This document shows, piece by piece, positions 1 to 8,367 of a DNA stretch of 64,000 nucleotides. Within the stretch, counting starts at the first letter, position 1. Each line of letters begins with the position of its first letter. The stretch spans positions 620,001 to 684,000 of the forward strand of contig JAHPZA010000010.1 in the NCBI GenBank assembly GCA_019058445.1, given 5' to 3'. The position numbers were made by a program, and so were the translations under genes. The notes under the pieces are model-generated. The model saw only the letters and a list, made by a program, of their open reading frames with translations. It made no database searches and had not been told where the DNA came from. The stretch is from Promethearchaeota archaeon (GTDB taxonomy: Archaea; Asgardarchaeota; Lokiarchaeia; Sigyniarchaeales; SOKP01).

Positions 1-16
1 TTTTCCAATTTTTTGT

Positions 17-409
17 GTGTTAATAATATTGGCTTTATTTGGAACTGTGTTTTTAATTTTACTTCTATTAGCTTTTTTATTGTACTTATTATGGGTAATT
101 GATTCCTATATTCCTTATCTTATTATCTATGAAGAGGGAATTTTAATTAGATCGAAGAAAAGTGCTACGCTTTGGTTCTTGCGTAAGTTCATTCCGTTTG
201 AACAAATTATAGATGCCAAAATAACAAACAAGATTGTAAAAGTAAAGAGGACTGCGAGAAGAGTCTATAATCCACCCATTGAAATTGAAATAAATGAACT
301 GGTAATAGATGTAAAAGATCATAAATCTTATATAATAGATAAAAGATTTTTGGCACATATATCTAAAAAAGCACTTAGTTTGATTTTAAAATATAAAAAA
401 GGTCAATAA
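17..409 (+). CDS. Small membrane-anchored protein, unknown
   Basis: An N-terminal hydrophobic stretch (about residues 2-30) would form one membrane segment or a tight pair. About 95 mostly hydrophilic residues follow, alternating beta-like stretches (IIDAKI, IEIEINELVIDVKD) with a C-terminal helix; this resembles the small PH-like domains found after membrane helices in prokaryotic proteins, but I cannot assign it firmly. The start used is GTG at 17. The frame stays open to the left edge of the window, so the true start may lie upstream. It is on the same strand as the next membrane protein, 75 bp away, so they may be cotranscribed. Function not recognised. Confidence 0.55.
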   Translation: MLIILALFGTVFLILLLLAFLLYLLWVIDSYIPYLIIYEEGILIRSKKSATLWFLRKFIPFEQIIDAKITNKIVKVKRTARRVYNPPIEIEINELVIDVKDHKSYIIDKRFLAHISKKALSLILKYKKGQ

Positions 410-484
410 CTCTTTGAGTACATAGCTCTAAAAGATGTAATAAATAATATAATAATAAAATATAATTATTAAAGAAATGGAATT

Positions 485-1021
485 ATGCCAATAGTTAGTT
501 CAATACCAATCGCGATTTTTTATTATATTTTACTGTTTTTAGGCACTATAGTCTGCATAATTGTGTTATTTATGGGAAATGGAGATATAACAAATATTTT
601 TGGTTATTTTTTTATCTCAGGAACTGGATTAGTTTGTCATCTTATATTAGTAGGGGATCTTTTTGATAACCAGGATATAGATTATCCCTATAGAACTTAC
701 ATTTGCATAATTTTAATTGGAGTTTTCTTTTATTTGGTCGCAATTTTTTATGGTTTGTTTATAATTCTACTTCTCTTTTATCAGGTTTCAAAAAGTACTT
801 TTGCATTTTTCAATTTTATATCCTTTGCAATATTATGGATTCTTGTCATAAGTGTTTCTTTATATAGCATCTTTATATATTCAGTTAAAGAAGAAGAAAA
901 ATTAAGAGACAGACTAATTGAGAAAAAAAGGAGAGCCAGACAAAAAAAGAAAGAACTACGAGATAAAATGGAAGAGTATCTACAATGGAAAGCTAGGGAA
1001 AAACCAGACCAACAAAGTTAA
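485..1021 (+). CDS. Membrane protein with charged C-terminal tail
   Basis: About four hydrophobic segments (near residues 8-30, 36-58, 75-100 and 108-130) are followed by a strongly charged, helical tail rich in Lys, Arg and Glu (residues 134-178) that is likely cytosolic and coiled-coil. ATG start follows a short purine-rich stretch (AAAGAAATGGA). Its 3' end is only 30 bp from the 3' end of the acetyl-CoA synthetase gene on the other strand, so the two converge. No family recognised. Confidence 0.6.
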   Translation: MPIVSSIPIAIFYYILLFLGTIVCIIVLFMGNGDITNIFGYFFISGTGLVCHLILVGDLFDNQDIDYPYRTYICIILIGVFFYLVAIFYGLFIILLLFYQVSKSTFAFFNFISFAILWILVISVSLYSIFIYSVKEEEKLRDRLIEKKRRARQKKKELRDKMEEYLQWKAREKPDQQS

Positions 1022-1764
1022 TTAAAAAAAAAAGTAAAAATTGATTTAATTTAGCCTATTTCAACATCCATCTTCTTACGCTCTTCAAGGAGATCGTCAA
1101 CTACAGATGGATCGGCTAAGGTTGTGACATTTCCAATATCAGTTCCAGATGCGATAGCTTTTAAAATTCGACGCATGATTTTACCGCTTCTGGTTTTTGG
1201 GAGAGCATCGGCAAATTGAACGACATCAGGTTGAAATACTGGTCCTATTTCTTTTCGAACATGATTTTTAATATCTCTCTTCAACTCAACTGATTTATCA
1301 ACGCCTTGCATTAAAGTAACAAAACTCCAAATGGCTTGACCCTTAATTTTGTGGGGAAAAGGAGCTACTGCAGCTTCAGCTACCTTCGGATGACTCACTA
1401 TTGCTGATTCGACTTCCATGGTTCCAATTCGGTGGCCTGAAACCTTAATCACATCATCTAATCTGCCTAAAATCCAATAATAACCATCTTCGTCTCGACG
1501 TGCTCCATCTCCAGTATAGTAACATCCCGGATACCTTTCGAGATAAGTCGATTTGAATCGTTCGGTGTCACCCCACACATCTCTTAACATACCAGGCCAT
1601 GGTTGAGCCATACAAAAATATCCTCCTTCATGGGCTTCAGTTACCTCGTCTCCTTCTAAATCAAAAATTATCGGTTTGATTCCTAAGAATGGTAAGCAAC
1701 ATGAACCTGGTTTTGTGGGTGTAGCGGTCGCTATCGGCGTCATTATAAAGCCCCCCGTTTCTGT

Positions 1765-1794
1765 TAGCTAATGAGTGCGAATTGCAATCATCTT
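1765..1794 (-). other. 30-nt hairpin insertion 3 in acetyl-CoA synthetase
   Basis: These 30 nt separate DTYWQ from TETGGF, contiguous in the family, and carry an in-frame TAG. They fold into ATGA/TCAT plus TGC/GCA with a single mismatch and loop AATTC. The loop and closing GC resemble insertion 1 (loop AACTC). Frame is the same on both sides. Confidence 0.7.
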
Positions 1795-1866
1795 TTGCCA
1801 GTATGTATCAACGATGGGGCATTTTTCCTTTCCTACAATTCTGTGATACCACGTCCATGCCTCAGG

Positions 1867-1896
1867 GTTTTTCCCAAACTACGCATAAGTTGCATA
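1867..1896 (-). other. 30-nt hairpin insertion 2 in acetyl-CoA synthetase
   Basis: These 30 nt separate GEPIN from PEAWTWYH, contiguous in the family, and carry an in-frame TAG. They fold into TATGC/GCGTA (one G-U pair) with loop AACTTAT. The codon before the insertion is AAT and the last codon in it is AAC, both Asn, which is the arrangement expected if a ribosome hopped between matching codons. Frame is the same on both sides. Confidence 0.7.
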
Positions 1897-2058
1897 ATTT
1901 ATTGGTTCCCCTACAGTACCTAAGACGCGGATAGAGCTGAGATCATGTTTATTCACAGGCTCATCACCATATCGCATTAACGCTCTTATTGCCGTCGGAG
2001 CTGTATAAAACTGTGTAACCTTGTGTCGCTCAACAATATCCCAAAAGCGGTCCACATT

Positions 2059-2118
2059 TCCCCCATATGAAGAAATTTCAATTTTTCCTAAAGAATTAGG
2101 ATTTTTAATTTGTATGAC
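2059..2118 (-). other. 60-nt in-frame insertion in acetyl-CoA synthetase
   Basis: Twenty extra codons without a stop sit between the conserved TYP and the (N/D)VDRFW stretch, where family members have only about three residues between TYP and RFW. It contains a perfect 5-bp hairpin, CCTAA-TTCT-TTAGG. It does not share the GC-AAYT loop of the three stop-bearing insertions. Its length is twice 30 nt. Confidence 0.55.
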
Positions 2119-2212
2119 TGGGTATGTAGGCACGCTTTCAAACATAAGTGTTGTAGCGCCATTTGCTAATGGTCCATATACAATATAACTATGTCCGGTA
2201 ATCCAACCTATA

Positions 2213-2244
2213 TTTCAGCTAAGCTAAGCGAGTTGCTTTAACTT
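2213..2244 (-). other. 32-nt hairpin insertion 1 in acetyl-CoA synthetase
   Basis: On the coding strand, reading stops (TAA) shortly after CTA. Deleting these 32 nt gives GCA-GAT-ATA-GGT, that is A-D-I-G, exactly the conserved CTADIGW motif, and restores the downstream frame. The insertion holds a hairpin with stem AAGC/GCTT and loop AACTC, and is flanked by imperfect direct repeats GCAGAAA/GCTGAAA. Its origin is not recognised. Confidence 0.7.
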
Positions 2245-3217
2245 TCTGCTGTACAATACCAGACATCGCCATCCTTATAATTAAACACCACTCTATGTGT
2301 AAATGAAGTGTAAAGGATATAACCTGCTGTGGTATGTTTCACCCCTTTAGGTTTACCAGTAGTTCCGCTTGTATATAGGATGAATAAGGTGTCTTCAGAA
2401 TCCATTTCTTCACAATCACAATCCTCATTCATACCATCAATGAAATCATGATACCAGATATCCTTGTTGGTGCTTGGAACTTCATTTCCCGTACGCTTTA
2501 CTATTATAACATGCTCTATGGTAGGTACGTCATCGATAATTTGAGCGACATCTGCCATTTTTGGATAGGTTTTTCCCGCTCTAAAGGTCTCATCGCTAGT
2601 AAACAACAATCTCGAATCAGAATCCTCAATCCTATCTTTTACTGCTTCTTTTGAAAATCCGCCAAATACAATAGAATGAATTATTCCAAGTCGAGCGCAG
2701 GCTAACATAATAATTGCCAATTCAGGCAACATAGGGAGCCAAATGGTGACCCTATCTCCTTTTTTGAGCCCAAATTTTTTCATGCCGTTGGCAACTTTAC
2801 ACACTTCTTTTTTTAGCTCGCTAAATGTGAATTTTCTCACTTCTCCGGGTTCATCAGCCTCCCAGATTAGAGCGGTATGGTCGCCTTTCCCTTTTTTGAT
2901 ATGGCGATCGATACAATTATAGCATACGTTTAATTTTCCGCCAACAAACCATTTTCCGGGAAATAAGTCCGTTTTTTCCCAAACTTTATCGTAAGGTTTG
3001 AACCAGTCTAAAGATTTAGCTTGCTCGCCCCAAAACCCCTCCATATCATCAATACTTTGCTGCCACAGTTTTTTATATTCTTCGAAAGACATCCCGGTCT
3101 TTGCATAATCAGGATTTAAATTAACCGGATTGAAAACACGTGTTTCTGTAAGAATCGATTCCATTTTTTTATCTTCTTCTGACATAAATTATCACCAAAT
3201 TTGATACTTGAATAGAA

Positions 3218-3304
3218 TATTTTTTTATATAGAAATTTTCTTAATCACATGAATTCAATAACAGTTTTAAACATTTTATATAAATTTTATAAATAATTAT
3301 ATAC
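3218..3304. promoter_or_regulatory. Divergent promoter region, ACS / CoA-transferase
   Basis: On the minus strand, CTATATAAAAAA (3221-3232) is a good archaeal TATA box about 40 bp before the ACS start, giving a short leader containing GGTGAT. On the plus strand, TTTATATAAA (3275-3284) and a second AT-rich element near 3295-3303 precede the CoA-transferase gene, whose ATG follows a GAGGGG ribosome-binding site (3330-3335). The short shared intergenic region suggests coordinated control. Confidence 0.45.
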
Positions 3305-3341
3305 TTAGAGAACGAAATTATTTTGTACTTGAGGGGTTAAA

Positions 3342-5249
3342 ATGGAAAGAATTGATTTATTAGATAAAGACTGGAGAGAGAAATGGAAAAATAAGGAAAT
3401 AACACCCAAAGAGGCAATAGGGAAGATTATTCCTGGAAATCGGGTATTTATTGATACTGGGTGTAGTGAACCGCAGGCATTAACAGATGAATTAATCAAA
3501 CAATCTGAAAAATTGATAGATACTGAGTTAATTCACTTTCTCACAATTTATCCTCAAAAATATTTCAAAGATAAGGCAGAAGATTTGTTTAGGCATAATG
3601 CGTTTTTTATAGGGAAAGCTCTCAGAGAGGAAATAAATAAAGGACAAGCAGATTATACACCTATAATAGCCAGTGAAATTCCTTCATTATTTCTTTCAGG
3701 TCGTAAATATTGTGATGTTGCCTTAATTCAAGTAACTCCCCCGGATCGATATGGTTTTTGCTCATTTGGAGTTAATGTTGATGTTGCTAAGCCAATTGCC
3801 CAATCAGCGTACATTACTATTGCCGAGATAAATCCCCAAATGCCCAGAACATTGGGAAATAGCTTCATCCACATGAAAGAAATTGATCATTTTGTGTATA
3901 ACGACACACCTCTCATAGAATTCCAGTTTAAGGAAAAGAATGAGATTATTGAGAGAATAGGAAAAAATGTAGCAGGTATCATTCAAAATAAATCAACAAT
4001 CCATATTGGTAATGGATATATTCCGAATGCTTGTTTAAATTACTTATTTGAAAAAAGAGATCTTGGAATGCACTCTCATTTTATAACTGATAATATCATA
4101 CATTTAATAGAAAACACTGTTTTAACATGTAGGAAAAAGAACTTCCATCCTGAAAAGATTATTACTAGCTACGCGTTAGGAACAAAAAAGCTATTTGATT
4201 TTATCAATAATAATCCTTACATTGAGTTTTATCCAACAGATTACATCTGCAATCCCCGATATATCGCAATGAATAAAAACATGGTTTCAATAAATCAAGC
4301 ATTACAAATCGATTTAACAGGCCAAGTAAATACTTCAACAAAAGGATACAAATTTCATACTGGAATTGGAGATACTGTGGATTTTATGAGAGGGGCAGCG
4401 CTTTCTAAGGGTGGAAAGCCAATAATTGTTTTACCTTCAACAAGAAAAGAGGGAACGGAATCAACCATAGTTCCCCATTTAGACGAGGGAGCGGGAATAA
4501 TTCTTTCTCGAGCAGATATTCACTATGTTGTAACCGAATGGGGAGTAGCATATCTTCATGGAAGGACAATTCGAGAAAGAGCCTTAGAATTAATATCTAT
4601 TGCCCATCCTGATTTTAGACAGTCTTTATTAGATCAAGCGAAAATATTGAACTACATTTACTCTGATCAATTATTACCCTGCGATGAGGAAGGAAATATT
4701 TGTATTTATCCAAAACACTATGAGACCTATTTTGTGACTAGAGCTGAAGAAAAAGTTATTGTACGCCCGGTAAGGACAACTGACGAACCTCTCTTGAAAA
4801 AATTGTATTATTCTTTAGATGAAAGAGATAGATATTTGAGGTTCTTTGAGGTGAAAAAGGAATTTACACATTCAAAAACACAACATGAGGTTAATATTGA
4901 TTATGAGAATATCTTTTCAATTGGAGCTTTTGTAGGAGATATTACAAATCAGGAAATGGTGGGAAACGCATCTTATTACTATAATCCCCGAAATAATATG
5001 GCAGAATACAGCTTTTTAGTTCGAGAAGATTATAGAGGTAAAGGAGTGGGCTCTTTTCTCTATCACCACTTAATCATCATAGCAAAAGAAAGGGGAATAA
5101 AAGGATTTTATGGAACTATTCACATCCAAAATAAACAGACGGTACAGATCATAAGGAAAGGAGGGTACACAAAAATTACACCTCCAGAAGCAGGAGAAAA
5201 AGAATTATTTTATGAAGTTTTTTTTGATAAAGACAATTCAAATGAATAA
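3342..5249 (+). CDS. Acetyl-CoA hydrolase/CoA-transferase fused to GNAT acetyltransferase
   Basis: Residues 1-460 match the acetyl-CoA hydrolase/4-hydroxybutyrate CoA-transferase family: an N-terminal domain starting around IIPGNRVFIDTGCSEP, then a C-terminal domain with GIGDTVDFMRGAALSKGG and the Glu-containing stretch GTESTIVPHLDEGAG. Such enzymes move CoA between acyl groups and acetate. Residues about 468-630 form a GNAT N-acetyltransferase domain with the acetyl-CoA loop YRGKGVG. The same fusion is known in other prokaryotes. ATG preceded by GAGGGG. The gene is divergent from acetyl-CoA synthetase with 156 bp between starts, so both probably serve acetate/acetyl-CoA balance. The acyl substrate and the GNAT target cannot be read from sequence. 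Confidence 0.85.
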   Translation: MERIDLLDKDWREKWKNKEITPKEAIGKIIPGNRVFIDTGCSEPQALTDELIKQSEKLIDTELIHFLTIYPQKYFKDKAEDLFRHNAFFIGKALREEINKGQADYTPIIASEIPSLFLSGRKYCDVALIQVTPPDRYGFCSFGVNVDVAKPIAQSAYITIAEINPQMPRTLGNSFIHMKEIDHFVYNDTPLIEFQFKEKNEIIERIGKNVAGIIQNKSTIHIGNGYIPNACLNYLFEKRDLGMHSHFITDNIIHLIENTVLTCRKKNFHPEKIITSYALGTKKLFDFINNNPYIEFYPTDYICNPRYIAMNKNMVSINQALQIDLTGQVNTSTKGYKFHTGIGDTVDFMRGAALSKGGKPIIVLPSTRKEGTESTIVPHLDEGAGIILSRADIHYVVTEWGVAYLHGRTIRERALELISIAHPDFRQSLLDQAKILNYIYSDQLLPCDEEGNICIYPKHYETYFVTRAEEKVIVRPVRTTDEPLLKKLYYSLDERDRYLRFFEVKKEFTHSKTQHEVNIDYENIFSIGAFVGDITNQEMVGNASYYYNPRNNMAEYSFLVREDYRGKGVGSFLYHHLIIIAKERGIKGFYGTIHIQNKQTVQIIRKGGYTKITPPEAGEKELFYEVFFDKDNSNE

Positions 5250-5414
5250 ATTAATAAAGAATTCTTCCAAAAAATCATTAAAGCTTTTTAAAAAGAATAT
5301 TAAACAATAAAATAAAAATTTAGGTGTTAAAAAATAATTCAAATTGTATTTTTAATAGTATTTTTTATTGTAACAGTCGCAAATTTATTCTCATGTATAA
5401 AAGGGAATAAGAAA

Positions 5415-6008
5415 TTGGAGCATATCTCAAAACCTTTGTTAATGCCCGTTTTAGCCTTGTACTTTATATTTGCTACATTCACTGATGGAACTAACTGGCT
5501 TATAGTTTTAGCACTGTTATTTGGATGTATCGGGGATATTTTTTTAATGTTAGAAAACGAAGAAAAATGGTTCATATTTGGAATGGTAGGATTTCTAATA
5601 GGACATATATTTTATATAATTGCGTTCTTGCTCTCGATTGGAGGTCAACTCACGTCTTTCCCATTTTGGGGGATTCTTATGATTGTTCCAGTTATAATAA
5701 TTCTATTGTTAACGTTCCCAAGATTCAAGGATCATATGGGCGAGTTAAAAATACCTGTATATGTCTACATGGCAACAATTTTATTAATGCATTTATCCGC
5801 AATTTTAAGATTAGCTGTACTTGATGTTTTTTGTCCATGTTTTTTACTCGTTTGGATAGGCTCAATTTTATTTATATTATCTGACTCTTTAATAGCTGTT
5901 GATACATTCAATGAGAATATAGAAATTCCTAATTTCTATATCATGTTGACTTACATTTTCGGTCAGTTTTTCATCGCTCAAGGAATAATAATGACAATTT
6001 TAATGTAG
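5415..6008 (+). CDS. YhhN/TMEM86-family membrane protein
   Basis: Seven or eight hydrophobic helices with YhhN-family signatures: KPLLMPVLALYF at the start, LLFGCIGDIFLML and GFLIGHIFYIIAF. Eukaryotic TMEM86 members are lysoplasmalogenases that hydrolyse the vinyl-ether bond; activity in an archaeon with ether lipids is unproven but suggestive. The listed start is TTG at 5415. The frame is open back to 5331 and would add a plausible first helix (FLIVFFIVTVANLFSC), and a possible ribosome-binding site AGGTG lies near 5322-5326, so translation may begin at an unusual AUA/AUU codon around 5334-5343. Confidence 0.7.
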   Translation: MEHISKPLLMPVLALYFIFATFTDGTNWLIVLALLFGCIGDIFLMLENEEKWFIFGMVGFLIGHIFYIIAFLLSIGGQLTSFPFWGILMIVPVIIILLLTFPRFKDHMGELKIPVYVYMATILLMHLSAILRLAVLDVFCPCFLLVWIGSILFILSDSLIAVDTFNENIEIPNFYIMLTYIFGQFFIAQGIIMTILM

Positions 6009-6086
6009 AGGATTTATTAGAGATTATAAAATCATTAATAATCACTAGTTTTATTTCTTTTTTTTAATTTTTAAATTTATAGAAAT

Positions 6087-6881
6087 ATGAAATTTAAATA
6101 CACTGATTACCACGTTCATACTAAATGGAGCCATGATATAAAGGAATTTGGTCCATCATTTGAAGATTATTTGGATATTGCAGAAAGAAATAATATTAAT
6201 CTCTGTTTTTTGGATCATTATGAGTTATACTACATTGAAAATGATGAGACATATCCCTTTTATGATGGTAAAATAGAGCAATATTTAGAAGAAATTGATA
6301 ATGTAAAAGCGACATATGATTTTGTGCTAAGTGGTCTTGAAGTAGACTATTATCTGGATTATGAAATAAAGCTTCGAGAATTTATGGATGACTATGGAAA
6401 GGACTTCAATTTTATAGCAGGTACTCTCCATGAACCACATATTGGTTTACCTGTAACTAGTAGGGATTTATTAATCGAGCTTCTAGGAAAAAAAGATGTG
6501 AAACAAGTTGTTGATGACTTCTTTAGACAATCAGAAATGATGATTAAATCTCAAATTTTCCAGAATATTTGTCACTTGGATACAATCTTTCGATATATCA
6601 ATATAAGAGATTTAAAACCAACTTCCGATACAGATGTTTCAGATGACCGAGTGTTAAATTTAGGAAGACTTTGTATAAAAAATAATATAAATATAGAATA
6701 TAATCTTTCAGGATTAAAATTTCCCATCAATAGACCATTTCCGTCTACGGCTGTAATTACTCAATTAAAAAGAGAGGGAGCTAAAATTTTTGTAGGATCT
6801 GATAGCCACTCTATTAATTACTTTCAAACGAGTATTTCCAAAGTAAAGAAAGCCTATAAGTTTTTAAAAAAGATTGGCTAA
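6087..6881 (+). CDS. PHP-domain phosphoesterase, histidinol-phosphatase type
   Basis: The metal-binding motifs of the PHP superfamily are visible: DYHVH near the N-terminus, LDHYE, GLEVDY, GTLHEPH, the internal NICHLD and the C-terminal GSDSHS. Length (264 residues) fits HisK/HisJ-type histidinol phosphatase, which removes phosphate from L-histidinol phosphate in histidine synthesis. No other his gene is nearby, so a different phosphoester substrate remains possible. It stands alone between the YhhN gene and the convergent Arf-like GTPase. Confidence 0.8.
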   Translation: MKFKYTDYHVHTKWSHDIKEFGPSFEDYLDIAERNNINLCFLDHYELYYIENDETYPFYDGKIEQYLEEIDNVKATYDFVLSGLEVDYYLDYEIKLREFMDDYGKDFNFIAGTLHEPHIGLPVTSRDLLIELLGKKDVKQVVDDFFRQSEMMIKSQIFQNICHLDTIFRYINIRDLKPTSDTDVSDDRVLNLGRLCIKNNINIEYNLSGLKFPINRPFPSTAVITQLKREGAKIFVGSDSHSINYFQTSISKVKKAYKFLKKIG

Positions 6882-6907
6882 CAAGACTTATTAAAGAATA
6901 TTAAAGA

Positions 6908-8176
6908 TTATAGGTCTAAACTTCTTTTTTTTGCAAATAAATTTTTTAATTCATCGAGGACTTGGGATCTAGCACCTGCTCCTCCTCTATTTACTTCTAT
7001 AACTTCAGGACTTTTAATTTCTATTGGTACTCCAGATTGAACAGATTTTAATTGAAAAGCTTCGTAAGCTCCACTTTCTATTGCTGCTAATCTATTTTCA
7101 ATATTATTAATTTGAGTAGAAATACTTTCTGACAAACGTATAACGGCATTCATTGTCTCCTCTAATATTTTTCCTAATCCTTCCACTTTATTAATTGTAG
7201 GATCTGTAAGATCATAATGTGTCTTCATTACCTCTTTCAGAAACTTAGCAAATTTGGGTTCCCTGGATAAAAGAGAAAATATTGACGTTAAATATATCTC
7301 ATAATCAAAAGCAGAATCTTTTCTTTCTTGAAAGATTTCTTTTAATGAGGTTTTTAAAGATTCGACATTTAATAAAATAGCTGGATCATTTCTTAAATCT
7401 GGATCATACTTGTGAATAAAAATTAAAAAGTAAGGTTTTTCCTCTAATGCTATTAAAATATCAAGGATATCCTTAAAATATCTAATTGAGCTTTCAAATC
7501 TATCTGAATCTTGAACATCAATAACATAAATTAATAGGTCAATTTGCATAAAATATTTCTCTGGATCTTCAAAATATCTTTTTCTAAATAATTCTTGACC
7601 TCCAAAATCCCATATAAATAAATCTAATGTGTCAGTTTTTATATGCTTGCGTTCGATTCCTTTAGTAGGTTTCAAAGATGCTAAATCATTTATTCCTAAA
7701 TGTCCGCCGAACTTAGAGAGAATTGCAGTTTTACCAGCATTATCTAATCCAACAACAGTAATTTTTTGCTCTCGTTTTTTCTCTACAATTGATTCTTCTT
7801 TAATGCTTTTAATTATAGAACTTATTCTAACTGTTTTTTTTAATTTTTCTTCAAAATTAGGATATTTTTCTCTGATATTTTGGATTTTAGATTGTAGATT
7901 TTCTTCTTCTTCTTTAGCTTTTTTAGATTCATCCACTCTATCAAGTTCCATTAAGATATTGAGGTGAGTAAAAGGATCTTCTTTATTTAATTCTGCGGCT
8001 TCGTTGATTTTAGTTACTTTAAAAAGATCAGCTATCTCTGCAATTTCTTCTTCGTTTAAAAACTTAAAAGCAGAAATAGGTAAATTTAGAATGTCCTTTA
8101 TACTTTTTACTTTTTTACTTATTTCTGGGTTCAAAAATTTTGAGAATAATTTAATTACTGAGACTTCAGGTGTCAT
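6908..8176 (-). CDS. Large Arf-like GTPase with N- and C-terminal extensions (copy 1)
   Basis: The GTPase domain spans about residues 138-310: P-loop GLDNAGKT (143-150) as in Arf/Arl, switch I KPTKG, G3 DFGGQE (190-195), and G4 HKYD (255-258) rather than NKxD; HKxD is typical of Rag/Gtr GTPases. An N-terminal helical domain of about 130 residues (motif LPISAFKFL) precedes it. A C-terminal coiled-coil region (about 345-390) leads to a basic amphipathic end, VLDELKNLFAKK. No lipidation site or membrane helix is seen. It is the first of three tandem copies on this strand (191 and 154 bp gaps), most similar to the third. Role unknown; probably a signalling or trafficking switch. Confidence 0.85.
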   Translation of the reverse strand: MTPEVSVIKLFSKFLNPEISKKVKSIKDILNLPISAFKFLNEEEIAEIADLFKVTKINEAAELNKEDPFTHLNILMELDRVDESKKAKEEEENLQSKIQNIREKYPNFEEKLKKTVRISSIIKSIKEESIVEKKREQKITVVGLDNAGKTAILSKFGGHLGINDLASLKPTKGIERKHIKTDTLDLFIWDFGGQELFRKRYFEDPEKYFMQIDLLIYVIDVQDSDRFESSIRYFKDILDILIALEEKPYFLIFIHKYDPDLRNDPAILLNVESLKTSLKEIFQERKDSAFDYEIYLTSIFSLLSREPKFAKFLKEVMKTHYDLTDPTINKVEGLGKILEETMNAVIRLSESISTQINNIENRLAAIESGAYEAFQLKSVQSGVPIEIKSPEVIEVNRGGAGARSQVLDELKNLFAKKRSLDL

Positions 8177-8367
8177 CGTATTTATTTTTTTCTTTTAATA
8201 CTATATAAAAAAACTTATTATTATTCTTTGTTATCTTATTAAAAGTACTATTACACAATTAAGAAAAGAATGACTCTTAAAAGTAGCATTAATTCGATAT
8301 TATTTAATGAATTAGGTATATTTCTATCATTATACTGTTTGAAATTTATAAAAAAAAGTTATCTCAA

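Larger units (their letters stand above)
1051..3185 (-). pseudogene. acsA: Acetyl-CoA synthetase (AMP-forming), interrupted by insertions
   Basis: Acetyl-CoA synthetase converts acetate, ATP and CoA to acetyl-CoA, AMP and pyrophosphate. The first block (3185-2238) carries the N-terminal region and the adenylate P-loop TSGTTGKPKG. The second (about 2212-1879) carries GWITGHSYIVYGP and YTAPTAIRALMR. The third (to 1051) carries YYTGDGARRDEDGYYW and the catalytic-lysine motif LPKTRSGKIMRR. All hallmark motifs are intact. The frame is broken by a 32-nt insertion (2213-2244) and two 30-nt insertions (1867-1896, 1765-1794), each bringing an in-frame stop; a further 60-nt insertion (2059-2118) keeps frame. 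Removing the three stop-bearing insertions gives the canonical CTADIGW, GEPIN-PEAW and YWQ-TETGG junctions and a product of about 660-680 residues, close to family length. It may be a pseudogene, or be read through by splicing or bypassing. A TATA-like element and a GGTGAT ribosome-binding site precede the ATG. Confidence 0.85.

Noticed and set aside
1765..2244. Bulge-helix-bulge introns as explanation of the ACS insertions
   Set aside because: I could not pair the start of insertions 1 or 3 with the following exon as the motif requires; insertion 2 has only an ATGC/GCAT match at the wrong spacing.
2448..2654. Plus-strand frame of 68 codons inside the ACS gene
   Set aside because: Antisense to a conserved coding region; a shadow.
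3305..3499. Minus-strand frame overlapping the CoA-transferase start
   Set aside because: Overlaps promoter and coding start of a well-supported gene and has no recognisable protein.
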